Part shown: positions 47,955 to 57,403 of the stretch, one piece after another
How positions within the stretch are numbered: position 1 is the stretch's first letter
Layout of the letters: each line of letters opens with the position of its first letter
NCBI RefSeq assembly: GCF_019703855.1
Contig: NZ_AP024086.1
Location: 1,136,501-1,200,500 of the forward strand
Source of the DNA: Desulfomarina profundi
GTDB taxonomy: Bacteria; Desulfobacterota; Desulfobulbia; Desulfobulbales; Desulfocapsaceae
Reading direction: 5' to 3'
Length of the DNA stretch: 64,000 nucleotides
Made by a program: the position numbers and the translations under genes
The notes under the pieces: model-generated
What the model saw: the letters and a program-made list of their open reading frames with translations, nothing else
What the model was told of the DNA's origin: nothing
The model's database searches: none

Positions 47955-48929
47955 ATGGGAACTGTCGTACTGGGAACGGGATCCTGTTTACCCAAAAAAA
48001 TATTGACCAATGCCGAGCTTGAGAGCATTGTTGACACCAATGACGAATGGATTCGAAGCCGGACCGGTATAGAAGCCAGGCGTATTGGCGGGAAAGGGGA
48101 AAAAGCTTACCAACTTGCCGCAAATGCTGCTCGAAAAGCCCTTGAGGCTGCCGAGGTTTTGCCCGAAGAACTGGATCTTGTGGTTGTGGGTACCATCAGT
48201 TCGCATATGCTTATGCCCTCTACTGCCTGTTTTGTTCAAAATGAAATAGGTGCCCGGAATGCCTTCGCTTATGATCTGAACGCAGCCTGCTCAGGTTTTC
48301 TCTATGGTTATGATCTTGCTGATAAATATATTCGTGCTGACCGTAGCAAAAAGATTTTGGTTATAGGTGTAGAGACATTATCGGCCAGGCTGGACTGGAC
48401 TGACCGGAATACCTGTATTCTCTTTGGGGACGGGGCTGGTGCTGCGGTTTTCGGCTACAGTGATTCTGACAGAGGGCTCATTGATGCGCAGATGGGGTCT
48501 GACGGCAAATTGTGGAATCTGTTATGCATGCATGCTCCCAAAAGCCTTAATCCCGATCTTGAAGTGGAGGGTAACCCCGGTGCCCATATTCTCATGGAGG
48601 GTCGGGAAGTCTTCAAACATGCCGTGAGAGCAATGGAAGAAGCGGTCCGCGGGGTGCTTGAAAAAAGTGGACTGGGTATGAAGGAGGTTGACTGTGTCAT
48701 ACCTCACCAGGCAAATATCCGGATATTAAAAAATCTGGCCGATCGCCTTGAAATACCGCCGGAAAAGATGTTCGTAAATGTCTCAAAATACGGTAACACT
48801 TCGGCAGCATCAATTCCAATAGCATTGGATGAAGCAAACAGGGAAGGGTTCCTCGCTATCGGGAAAACTGTATTATTCTGTTCGTTTGGAGGTGGATTTA
48901 CCTGGGGAGCAGTCCTGACAAAGTGGTAA
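47955..48929 (+). CDS. fabH: Beta-ketoacyl-ACP synthase III
   Basis: Starts fatty-acid chains from an acyl-CoA and malonyl-ACP. 324 residues: NAACSGFLYG with Cys112, PHQANIRI (His) and SKYGNTSAASIP (Asn). GGAGG upstream of ATG 47955. Confidence 0.95.
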   Translation: MGTVVLGTGSCLPKKILTNAELESIVDTNDEWIRSRTGIEARRIGGKGEKAYQLAANAARKALEAAEVLPEELDLVVVGTISSHMLMPSTACFVQNEIGARNAFAYDLNAACSGFLYGYDLADKYIRADRSKKILVIGVETLSARLDWTDRNTCILFGDGAGAAVFGYSDSDRGLIDAQMGSDGKLWNLLCMHAPKSLNPDLEVEGNPGAHILMEGREVFKHAVRAMEEAVRGVLEKSGLGMKEVDCVIPHQANIRILKNLADRLEIPPEKMFVNVSKYGNTSAASIPIALDEANREGFLAIGKTVLFCSFGGGFTWGAVLTKW

Positions 48930-48944
48930 ACAGGAGATTTTGAA

Positions 48945-50096
48945 ATGGATTATTTTTTAACTGAAGAACAACAGATGATCGTCGATATTGCAAGACAGAT
49001 CACTGATGAAAGAATTATACCAATCCGTGCAGAGCTTGACGAGAAGCACGAGTTTCCACGGGCAATTCTCAATGAAATGGCCCAGGCAGATCTTTTTGGT
49101 GTTCCAATTCCTGAGGAATACGGAGGTTTTGGTGGAGGCTGTTTTGATATTGTTCTTATTCTTGAGCAGCTCAGTCGTGGTTGCGTGGGAGTGGGAACCG
49201 CGTTTGCCGCAAATTTCCTGGGTGCCTATCCGATTATCATAAGCGGCTCTGAAGAAATGAAACAGAAATACCTTCCCAGTATTGCGACTGGAAAGAAATT
49301 TGCTGCTTTCGGTCTGACTGAAGCCAATGCAGGTTCGGATGCATCGGGTATTCAGACAACGGCTGTCCTCGATGGGGATGAGTGGGTCATTAACGGTACC
49401 AAGCAGTGGATAACCAATGGTGGTGAGGCTCAGGTTTATTCCATCGTTGCTATTACTGATCGCAGCAAGGGGCCCCGCGGAGCATCCATGTTCGTCATTG
49501 AAGAGGGAGACCCCGGTTTCAGCTGTGGTCCCAAGGAGAAAAAAATGGGTATCAGAGCTTCATCAACAACGGAGCTCATATTCAAAGATTGCCGGATCCC
49601 CAAGGACAGGTTGATTGGCCGCAAGGGGACAGGTTTTATAACGGTCATGAAAACTCTGGATCTTTCCAGACCAGGGATTGCCGCTCTTGGGATAGGTCTG
49701 GCGCAGGGTGCTCTTGATGAGGCTGCACCGTATGCCAAACAGAGAAAACAGTTTGGCAGGCCGATAATCGGTTTTCAGGCTGTTCAGCATCTTCTGGCTG
49801 ATATGGCCATCGGTATTGAATCTGCGAGGGCACTGGTTTATGCAGCGGCAAAACATATTCAGGCCCACCCCAAAGATATGTCAAAAGCTTCCTCCATCTG
49901 CAAGGTTCATGCAACTGATGTGGCGATGAAAGTGACAACCGATGCCGTTCAGGTTATGGGTGGGTATGGTTATATGTGTGAATACCCGGTGGAAAAGATG
50001 ATGAGGGATGCAAAAATACTTCAGATTTACGAAGGTACGAATCAAATCCAGAGAAATGTCATCGGTCAGGAACTGAATAAGGAATATGCAAAATGA
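48945..50096 (+). CDS. Acyl-CoA dehydrogenase, short-chain/butyryl-CoA type
   Basis: 383 residues of the FAD-dependent ACAD family: ALTEANAGSDASG-like substrate/FAD block (near AAFGLTEANAGSDASGIQT), QFGRPIIGFQAVQHLLADMA, QVMGGYGY and the catalytic Glu363 in YEGTNQIQR. Oxidises acyl-CoA to enoyl-CoA (or reduces enoyl-CoA) with electron-transferring flavoprotein, whose genes follow. Its place between fabH and fabG is unusual for a beta-oxidation enzyme. 16 bp after fabH, with AGGAGA upstream. Confidence 0.93.
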   Translation: MDYFLTEEQQMIVDIARQITDERIIPIRAELDEKHEFPRAILNEMAQADLFGVPIPEEYGGFGGGCFDIVLILEQLSRGCVGVGTAFAANFLGAYPIIISGSEEMKQKYLPSIATGKKFAAFGLTEANAGSDASGIQTTAVLDGDEWVINGTKQWITNGGEAQVYSIVAITDRSKGPRGASMFVIEEGDPGFSCGPKEKKMGIRASSTTELIFKDCRIPKDRLIGRKGTGFITVMKTLDLSRPGIAALGIGLAQGALDEAAPYAKQRKQFGRPIIGFQAVQHLLADMAIGIESARALVYAAAKHIQAHPKDMSKASSICKVHATDVAMKVTTDAVQVMGGYGYMCEYPVEKMMRDAKILQIYEGTNQIQRNVIGQELNKEYAK

Positions 50097-50160
50097 TTTC
50101 TTTTCAAGGTCACCTGGGAAATGCAGGGCTTTAATAAATAATAAGAGTTCGGTTCAGTAT

Positions 50161-50958
50161 ATGAATATAATTGTTTGTGTGAAGCAGGTACCTGACGCAA
50201 AAGATGTCCGGCTGGATCCGGAGACGAACACTCTTGCGCGTGAAGGTGTTGAATCAATAATGAATCCCTACGACCAGCATGCACTGGAAGAGGCGGTTCG
50301 TTTAAAGGAAGCCCACGGTGGAGAAGTGACCGTTCTTACCATGGGGCCTCCCCAGGCAGAAGATGTTTTGCGTCAGGCAGTCAGTTGTGGTGCCGATAAA
50401 GCCGTTCTTGTTTCTGACAGAGCCTTTGCCGGTGCGGATACGTGGGCTACCGCCTATACTCTTTCCCGGGCTGTTCTGAAAACCGGTAAATTTGATCTTA
50501 TTCTCTGCGGGAAACAGGCAATTGATGGTGATACAGCCCAGGTGGGTCCGGGTTTGGCTCTGCGCCTTGATATTCCATATGTCACATGCGCACAGAAAAT
50601 AAGGCAGGTTGAATCTGGTGCGCTTGTTGTGGAAAGGATGATGGATGACGGGTATGATGTTGTTGAAATACGCCTTCCGGCATTGCTCTCGGTTGTAAAG
50701 AACATAAATGAACCCAGAGTACCTTCCCTTAAGGGAAAGATGAAGGCCAAAAAAATAGATATCACTACACTGAGTGCGGAAGATATTGAAGCTGACAGCA
50801 AATGTATAGGTCTGCCCGGTTCACCGACCCAGGTGGTGAATGTATTTCCTCCCCCTGCAAGAGGAGATAAGGCAATCCTTACAGGGACATTGGATGAACA
50901 GATAGAACAACTTGTAGAAAAGCTGGTGCCGTTTTTTCAGCAAGGCGGAAATCAATAA
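50161..50958 (+). CDS. etfB: Electron transfer flavoprotein beta subunit
   Basis: 265 residues from ATG 50161 (MNIIVCVKQVPDAKDV); an upstream open stretch from 50086 overlaps the dehydrogenase and is not conserved. Seen: NPYDQHALEEAVRLKE, GPPQAEDVLRQAVSCGADKA and LCGKQAIDGDTAQVGPGLA (nucleotide-binding). Partner of the EtfA that follows two bases later. Confidence 0.94.
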   Translation: MNIIVCVKQVPDAKDVRLDPETNTLAREGVESIMNPYDQHALEEAVRLKEAHGGEVTVLTMGPPQAEDVLRQAVSCGADKAVLVSDRAFAGADTWATAYTLSRAVLKTGKFDLILCGKQAIDGDTAQVGPGLALRLDIPYVTCAQKIRQVESGALVVERMMDDGYDVVEIRLPALLSVVKNINEPRVPSLKGKMKAKKIDITTLSAEDIEADSKCIGLPGSPTQVVNVFPPPARGDKAILTGTLDEQIEQLVEKLVPFFQQGGNQ

Positions 50959-50960
50959 TT

Positions 50961-52145
50961 ATGTTAAAAGTAAATGAAGAACTCTGTATAGGTTGCGGAA
51001 TCTGTGAGGAAAACTGCCCCTTTGGCGCAATCACCATAGAAGATGGGTGTGCGGTCATCGGTGAGAGTTGTACTCTCTGCGGTTCCTGTGTGGAAAGTTG
51101 CGAGGTTGAGGCCCTGAGTCTGGACGTTGAAAAAGAAGCAAAAACTGATATTGCAGACTGGAAGGGAGTGCAGGTATTTTGCGAATTCAGGGGTGGGGAG
51201 CTGGCAACAGTATCACTTGAGCTCCTCGGCATTGGACGGACTCTTGCAGATAAACGTGGTGTACAGCTGTCTGCTGTTCTTATTGGTCATGAAACTGGAA
51301 ATGTTGCGGATGAACTGATCGGCTATGGTGCCGATATTGTTTACCGCACAGATCATGAGGCTCTGGCCGATTTCACTGATGAAAGGTATTGTGCAGTTTT
51401 GGCCTCAGTCATAAAGGAATATAAGCCGGAGATCGTTCTGGCAGGTGCAACAGCGATTGGCCGTTCTTTTATCCCCGGAGTAGCTACAGTGTTGAATGCC
51501 GGTCTGACGGCAGACTGTACCCGGCTTGAAATTCGTGATGAAGACGGGGCTCTGCTGCAGACAAGACCTGCTTTTGGCGGAAATATCATGGCCACCATTG
51601 TTTGTGAATCATCCAGACCGCAGATGTCAACGGTTCGACCGAAGGTGATGAAAGCGCTTGAGTTTGATGGGTCGCGTAAGGGAGAGATTATAGATATTGA
51701 TCCAGCTCCTTCATTATTGGAAAGTCGTGTAAAAGTACTGGAAACAGTTGCGTCCCAAGGGGCTGAAGTAAATATTCAGGAAGCGGATATACTGGTTTCA
51801 GGTGGCAGAGGGCTTGAAAGTGAAAAAGGGTTTGAGCTGATAAGAAAACTGGCGGACACCATGGGAGCAAAAGTCTCGGCGTCAAGAGCTGTTGTGGATG
51901 CCGGATGGATCCCCTATCCCCATCAGGTTGGCCAGACCGGTAAAACTGTGGCGCCAAAACTGTATATTGCCTGTGGTATTTCAGGCGCTGTCCAGCATGT
52001 GGCTGGTATGCAGTCTACAGAAACTATTGTGGCAATAAACAGGGATAAAAACGCATCTATATTTGACATCGCAGATTATGGTATTGTAGGGGATCTGTTT
52101 GAGGTGATTCCTAAATTGATCAAAAGAATAGAGGAGCGTCGCTGA
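50961..52145 (+). CDS. etfA: Electron transfer flavoprotein alpha subunit with N-terminal 2[4Fe-4S] ferredoxin domain
   Basis: 394 residues. The first ~60 carry two CxxCxxCxxxC motifs (Cys9-12-15-19 and Cys37-40-43-47). The rest is EtfA, with the N domain, then the FAD domain: SRAVVDAGWIPYPHQVGQTG, GKTVAPKLYIACGISGAVQH and NRDKNASIFDIADYGIVGDL. The added clusters suggest electron exchange with ferredoxin or a membrane iron-sulfur oxidoreductase. One base before fabG. Confidence 0.94.
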   Translation: MLKVNEELCIGCGICEENCPFGAITIEDGCAVIGESCTLCGSCVESCEVEALSLDVEKEAKTDIADWKGVQVFCEFRGGELATVSLELLGIGRTLADKRGVQLSAVLIGHETGNVADELIGYGADIVYRTDHEALADFTDERYCAVLASVIKEYKPEIVLAGATAIGRSFIPGVATVLNAGLTADCTRLEIRDEDGALLQTRPAFGGNIMATIVCESSRPQMSTVRPKVMKALEFDGSRKGEIIDIDPAPSLLESRVKVLETVASQGAEVNIQEADILVSGGRGLESEKGFELIRKLADTMGAKVSASRAVVDAGWIPYPHQVGQTGKTVAPKLYIACGISGAVQHVAGMQSTETIVAINRDKNASIFDIADYGIVGDLFEVIPKLIKRIEERR

Positions 52146-52146
52146 T

Positions 52147-52889
52147 ATGGAACTTGACGGAAAAGTTGCGGTAGTCACCGGTGGCAGCAGAGGAATAGGC
52201 AGGGCCATATGTGTACGACTTGCTTCCATGGGCGCTCTTGTGTATATCAATTATGTCAGTAGAGCAGAAGCTGCACGGGAGACACGGAAAAAGATCCTTG
52301 AAAATGGTGGTAAGGCTGAGATTATCGGATTCAATGTAGCTGATGGGACAGCTGTCACCGATGCTTTCAAAAACATCGTGAAGGAAGCGGGGAAAATTGA
52401 CATCCTTGTGAATAATGCCGGCATTACAAGAGACGGTTTGATGGCACGAATGAAGGAGACTGACTGGGATGCGGTACTGGATACAAATTTGAAAGGGGTG
52501 TTCCTCTGTTCAAAAGCAGTTTCAAAAACGATGATGAAAAAGAGGTGGGGACGTATTGTCAATATCTCTTCTGTTTCCGGTTTTGCAGGTAATCCTGGAC
52601 AGGTAAACTATTCCGCCGCAAAAGCCGGGTTGACAGGTTTGACTAAATCTGTTGCCAGAGAGTATGGCTCAAGAAACATTACCGTAAACAGTGTGGCCCC
52701 GGCTATATTGAAACGGAAATGACGGATCTTTTAGGTGAAGATGTGAAAGAGCAGTTGACAAGTGAAATACCCCTCAACTGTCTGGGCACAACTGATGATG
52801 TGGCCGGAGCTGTTGCTTTTCTCGTTTCAGAGGACGGCAGGTACATTACAGGACAGACTCTTCATGTGAATGGTGGCATGTATATGTAG
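52147..52889 (+). CDS. fabG: 3-oxoacyl-ACP reductase, split by a one-base deletion
   Basis: NADPH-dependent reductase of the fatty-acid cycle. Seen: VTGGSRGIGRAI, VNNAGITRDGLMARMKETDW, Tyr155-x3-Lys159 in YSAAKAGL, and the final INGGMYM-type end (HVNGGMYM). The frame breaks at SVAPGYIETEMTDL, at a CCCC-GG run (52697-52702) that should have one more base; repaired length 247. Ends at TAG 52887-52889. Confidence 0.93.
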
Positions 52890-52926
52890 TTGTAATAAAA
52901 AGTAAATAAAAACAGGAGAATGACAA

Positions 52927-53160
52927 ATGGCTATTGAGCAGGAAATGATAGATATAATCGTTGAGCAGTTAAGCGTTGAAAAAGAAAAAGTAGTACCGAA
53001 TGCATCTTTCGTCGATGATCTTGGTGCTGATTCACTTGATCTTGTTGAACTGATCATGGCAATGGAAGAAGGTTTTGATATTGAAATCCCTGATGAGGAT
53101 GCAGAAGGAATTTCCACGGTTCAGGATGCAATTGATTACGTCAATAAGCAGAAAGGGTAA
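52927..53160 (+). CDS. acpP: Acyl carrier protein
   Basis: 77 residues, acidic, with the phosphopantetheine Ser36 in [23 protein letters not shown] before ATG 52927. Confidence 0.97.
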   Translation: MAIEQEMIDIIVEQLSVEKEKVVPNASFVDDLGADSLDLVELIMAMEEGFDIEIPDEDAEGISTVQDAIDYVNKQKG

Positions 53161-53327
53161 ATCCTTTGATTGGGGTGGCAATATCAGTATCCTACTGCCT
53201 GGTTTTCTGTTTTGGAAATGAGTTCTAACGTTCATTAAAACAGACAATTGCAGGATATTGAAGCTTACTCGGATCGTATACCCCGATTCTGTTTAATCAT
53301 GAGAAGGGCATATAAGGAGAAGCTATA

Positions 53328-54571
53328 GTGAAGCGAAGGGTTGTAGTTACAGGACTCGGGCTGGTTACTCCATTGGGAACCGGGCTGGAAAAGAGCTGGA
53401 ATAACATATGCTCAGGTAAGAGTGGGATAGATCTGATTACCCGGTTCGATGTCAGTAATTATGGTGTGCAGATTGCCGCGGAAGTCAAAGATTTTAAATC
53501 AGATGATTTTATGGACAAAAAACAGGTCAAACACCTTGACCTGTTTGTGCAGTATGGTATTGCTGCTGCCATGATGGCCATGAAGGACAGTGGTTTTGAA
53601 GTCACTGAGGAAAATTGTGAGAGAATCGGTGTCATTACCGGCTGCGGTATGGGTGGATTGCCGACCATTGAAAAATACCATAAGGTTTGTCTGGAACGGG
53701 GACCGAAAAGGATCACCCCGTTTTTTATTCCCATGGTTATACCCAATATGCCGTCCGGGCATATCTCAATGGTTTTGAAAACCAAAGGGCCTAATCTTAC
53801 ATTGACTACAGCCTGTGCTGCAGGAACTCACGCAGTAGGGGAGGCATACAGACATATCAAGTATGGCAGTAGCGATATGGTGATCACCGGGGGAACAGAG
53901 GCTGTTGTCTGTCCCCTGGGGATCAGTGGTTTCGCAGCGATGAAGGCCCTTTCAACTAGAAATGATTCTCCGCAGGAGGCCTCACGTCCCTTCGACAGGG
54001 AGCGAGACGGGTTTGTCATGGCGGAGGGTTCCGGGATGCTGGTGCTGGAAGAATATGAACAGGCTCTGGCACGTGGAGCTCGGATTTATGCGGAAGTTAC
54101 GGGGTATGGGTTGAGCAGTGATGCTTACCATATTGCCGCTCCTCCGGAAAATGGTGAAGGTGGTGCAAGAGCAATGAAAGTGGCTCTGCAGGATGCAGGT
54201 TTTACACCTGACAGGATTGACTATATCAATGCCCATGGAACTTCGACACCTCTCAATGACAGATGTGAGACGATTGCCATAAAAACTGTTTTTGGAGATC
54301 ATGCAAAATCCCTTGCTGTCAGTTCCACGAAATCGATGACCGGACATATGCTTGGCGCCGCTGGGGGATTGAGTCTGTATTTACGGCACTCAGTGTAAGT
54401 GATCAGATTGCTCCACCGACAATAAATTTAAAAGATCCCAGCCCGGAATGTGATCTGGATTATGTACCGAATGAGGCCAGAAAGATGGAAATTCGAGCGG
54501 CTATGTCAAATTCATTTGGTTTTGGCGGGACAAACGCAGCAATTATTATGAGTCGTTTTGACGGGAACTAA
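53328..54571 (+). CDS. fabF: Beta-ketoacyl-ACP synthase II, split by a one-base deletion
   Basis: Elongates acyl-ACP. Seen: VVVTGLGLVTPLG start, catalytic Cys163 in TTACAAGTHAVG, His in NAHGTSTPLND and STKSMTGHMLGAAG. The frame breaks just after the last motif, at five G (54363-54367) where six would continue GGIESVFTALSVSDQIAPPT through FGFGGTNAAIIM to TAA 54569-54571. Repaired length 414, the family norm. Confidence 0.94.
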
Positions 54572-54609
54572 TCAGGGATGCTTCAGGAGTTGTATAAACG
54601 GAGAAAACA

Positions 54610-55047
54610 GTGAAAATTGTTATTGGTGCGGATCATGGCGGGTTTGACTTGAAAGGGGCTGTAAAGACTTTCCTGGCCGGAGAACACCACCAAGTAATTG
54701 ACGTTGGCTGCAGTTCTGCAGTTTCAGTTGATTACCCTGATTTCGCAGAAAAAGCAGTCCAGGTCTTTAATGAAAAATCATGCGATTTTGGTATTCTCAT
54801 ATGTGGTACAGGTATAGGCATGTCCATCGCCGCTAACAGGCATCGTGAAATTCGTGCCGCCAACTGCCATACGAAGCAGCTCACAGTGTTAAGTCGGGAG
54901 CATAATAATGCCAATTTTCTATGTCTCGGGGCAAGGGTGATAGATGAAACTCTGGCTCTGGAGCTGGTGGACATTTGGCTGAAAACGGAATTTGCCGGAG
55001 GAAGACATCAGCGTCGGATTGAAAAGTTCAGCAGTTTTGCGGGCTAG
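54610..55047 (+). CDS. rpiB: Ribose-5-phosphate isomerase B
   Basis: 145 residues from GTG 54610: KIVIGADHGGFDLKG, YPDFAEKAVQ, GILICGTGIGMSIAANRH and a His in NCHTKQ. Interconverts ribose- and ribulose-5-phosphate. 38 bp after fabF. Confidence 0.93.
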   Translation: MKIVIGADHGGFDLKGAVKTFLAGEHHQVIDVGCSSAVSVDYPDFAEKAVQVFNEKSCDFGILICGTGIGMSIAANRHREIRAANCHTKQLTVLSREHNNANFLCLGARVIDETLALELVDIWLKTEFAGGRHQRRIEKFSSFAG

Positions 55048-55365
55048 GAGTTTGTTCGGGAATAACCGTTTCGTTCAAAACATACTACAGGCATATAATT
55101 GATATTCCAAGGATATTTTTTTGACAAATCCAAAGAGTTGAGGTGAAAGATCATTATCGGGTCGTCTCCTCGATAAAAATGCTATTCAACTGGAATACAT
55201 TTCCATCTTTGATGCCAGTAGAATAGTCTTCATGGATCATGAATCCGACTCAACCATAAACTGTCTTCTTGCTTGACCTCCTGAATGAAAAATATCGTTT
55301 TCTGACGAATCTTGATTCAGTTGTTTTCAATTTCAGAATATAATATTTATTATCAAATTTTCATG

Positions 55366-55405
55366 AAAGCCGAGATTGCGTTTGCAAGATCGGCTTTTTG
55401 TGTTG
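55366..55405 (+). terminator. Rho-independent terminator
   Basis: AAAGCCGA pairs with TCGGCTTT, with an inner TTGC/GCAA pair and GTTT loop, followed by a T-rich tail. Confidence 0.85.
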
Positions 55406-55537
55406 TATGTTTCCAGTGTAGTATTATCTATCCGGATTTTTAATGAACATTGTGTAATAATTGTTAACATGTAATTAACCTTGAAGACCAGATAATCAAA
55501 AGGGAACGCAGGCAGTTAAAAGCCTCGAACTCAGTTA

Positions 55538-55702
55538 GTGGTTGTCCATAAATGGCCTTTTTGCCCGATTTCCGGGTCGCTACGAAAAACAGAAATGCTC
55601 ATATATGCTTGATATGCTGCGCTTATTATTTTCTTATGCTCCTCGGAGTCTAAGCTTACCTGAACTCGAACAAAAGATCTCATTTCTGGACAGACACCAG
55701 TT
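55538..55702 (+). repeat. Dispersed repeat family 3, copy R3b, MITE-like
   Basis: Longer copy of the element at 29750. Left end AGTGGTTGTCCATAAATG and right end CATTTCTGGACAGACACCAG are imperfect inverted repeats. An extra ~30 bases near 55622-55655 include CGGAGTCTAAGCTTACCTG, which resembles part of family 2. Confidence 0.78.
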
Positions 55703-55810
55703 AGAGGTACTTTTGCCTTGAAGAAAAGAAGTACAATCTTTCCTGAGGTCAGCATAGGCCACGTTTTTTTATCAGCATCCCGCACTTCAGAAATGTTTCA
55801 GGAGGAATAG

Positions 55811-56284
55811 ATGAAATGTCCATACTGTGGCCATCTTGATAATCGGGTTATTGATTCTCGCTTGAATAAAGATGCCTCCATTACCCGGAGAAGAAGAGCT
55901 TGCCTTTCATGTGACCAGCGTTTTACAACCTATGAACGTCTGGAAGTAATGGTCCCCATGCTGGTTAAAAAAGATGGTAGAAGGGAGGCATGGGACAGGC
56001 AGAAACTTGTTATCGGATTGGAAAAAGCCTGTGAGAAACGACCTGTTAGTCGTGATATGATAGACGAGTTCGTGGATGAGATAGAACATAAACTGCAGGA
56101 TTACGGGAAAAAAGAAATTCCTTCAAAAGATGTAGGTGAATGGGTCATGCAGAATCTCCAGGATCTGGACGAGGTTGCTTATGTCAGATTCGCATCGGTC
56201 TACCGCCAGTTCAAAGATGTAAACGAGTTCATGAAGGAACTGAAAAATATATTGAATGAAAGGGGAGAAATTGAATCAGAGTAA
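55811..56284 (+). CDS. nrdR: Transcriptional repressor NrdR
   Basis: Represses ribonucleotide reductase genes in response to ATP/dATP. 157 residues: Zn ribbon MKCPYCGHLDNRVIDSR with Cys3, Cys6, Cys31, Cys34, then the ATP-cone VKKDGRREAWDRQKLVIGLEKAC (split over 57-80) and a C-terminal helix. AGGAGGAA before ATG. Confidence 0.96.
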   Translation: MKCPYCGHLDNRVIDSRLNKDASITRRRRACLSCDQRFTTYERLEVMVPMLVKKDGRREAWDRQKLVIGLEKACEKRPVSRDMIDEFVDEIEHKLQDYGKKEIPSKDVGEWVMQNLQDLDEVAYVRFASVYRQFKDVNEFMKELKNILNERGEIESE

Positions 56285-57383
56285 GGATATTCATTTTATG
56301 CGTCTTGCCTTGCAGGAAGCACGCAGAGGTGAAGGGAGAACCTCACCCAACCCCTGTGTTGGAGCAGTAATTACAAAGGGTGGACGGATTATTTCAAAAG
56401 GATATCATAAAAAAGCGGGAACTCCACATGCAGAAGTCAATGCGATCAGGGCCGCGAAAGAATCCCTGAACGGAACGACAATGTACGTTACCCTGGAACC
56501 CTGCAGTCACAAGGGCAGAACCGGTCCCTGTGCCGAAGCGATTGTGGAAAACCATATTGCCAGGGTAGTGATTGGAATGGAGGATCCCAATCCACTTGTT
56601 CATGGAAAAGGTATAGATTTTCTGCGTCGAAATGGTGTTGAGGTCGTGACTGATATCTGCAGTGATGAATGTAGAGAAATAAACAAACCTTTTATCAAGT
56701 ATATCAGCAGCGGGCTGCCACTTATTATTATGAAGGGTGGAGTCAGCCTGGATGGGAGGCTGAATTACCAGAAAGGCCATGGCGGGTGGATTACAGGCAG
56801 GGAGACCCGGGGGGCCGTGCACGCAATCCGAAACAGGATAGATGCTATTTTGGTTGGGCGTGGAACAATCGAAATTGATGACCCTTCGTTGACGACTCGG
56901 ATTACAGGGGAAAAAGGCAGAGATCCTGTGCGGATTATTCTGGATACAAATCTGCAGACTTCTCCAGACGCCAAAGTTTATAATCTCCAGTCTCCCGCAA
57001 AGACCTGGATTTTCTGTTCCGACACCCTTTCAAAGGAAAAAAAGGATAAATTCCGGAAATCGAACGTGGTGGTAAAACCAGTTGCATGCAGGGGAGACAG
57101 CATTGATCTCCTGGAAGTTGTAAAGTTGCTTGGCCGAGAGGGGGACATCTGTTCTGTACTTGTTGAGGGAGGGGCGCGAATACATGGTGCTTTTCTTCGA
57201 GAGAAACTGTTTGATTCTGTAAATCTTTTTATTGCACCTGTTTTTGCCGGTGAAAACGGAATAGCGTTAACTGAGGGGTACAACACAGAAAATCGAGATA
57301 CGGCTGTAAAATTGTGCAATCTCAGCTATAAACGTTATGGTAACGATATCATGATCGCAGGTGATGTGGTTTACCCGGAATAA
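56256..57383 (+). CDS. ribD: Riboflavin biosynthesis deaminase/reductase
   Basis: Two-step enzyme of riboflavin synthesis. N-terminal zinc deaminase: HAEVNAI and PCSHKGRTGPCAEA; C-terminal reductase from about residue 150: KGGVSLDGRL, WITGRETRGAVHAIRNRIDA and VEGGARIHGAFL. 375 residues. The ATG at 56256 overlaps nrdR by 29 bp; a TTG at 56271 is an alternative, and ATG 56298 would cut into the conserved opening. No other rib gene in the window. Confidence 0.92.
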   Translation: MKGEKLNQSKDIHFMRLALQEARRGEGRTSPNPCVGAVITKGGRIISKGYHKKAGTPHAEVNAIRAAKESLNGTTMYVTLEPCSHKGRTGPCAEAIVENHIARVVIGMEDPNPLVHGKGIDFLRRNGVEVVTDICSDECREINKPFIKYISSGLPLIIMKGGVSLDGRLNYQKGHGGWITGRETRGAVHAIRNRIDAILVGRGTIEIDDPSLTTRITGEKGRDPVRIILDTNLQTSPDAKVYNLQSPAKTWIFCSDTLSKEKKDKFRKSNVVVKPVACRGDSIDLLEVVKLLGREGDICSVLVEGGARIHGAFLREKLFDSVNLFIAPVFAGENGIALTEGYNTENRDTAVKLCNLSYKRYGNDIMIAGDVVYPE

Positions 57384-57403
57384 ATAATAATTTTCCAAGA
57401 AAT

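Larger units (their letters stand above)
55048..55810. other. Intergenic region between rpiB and nrdR
   Basis: No protein gene that I can support. It contains a strong isolated terminator (55366-55405) and repeat copy R3b (55538-55702). The terminator lies about 320 bp after rpiB, so 55048-55365 may be a 3' UTR or a small-RNA gene. Confidence 0.5.

Noticed and set aside
55531-55785. 84-codon minus-strand frame
   Set aside because: Coincides with repeat copy R3b; the other copy R3a has no matching frame.
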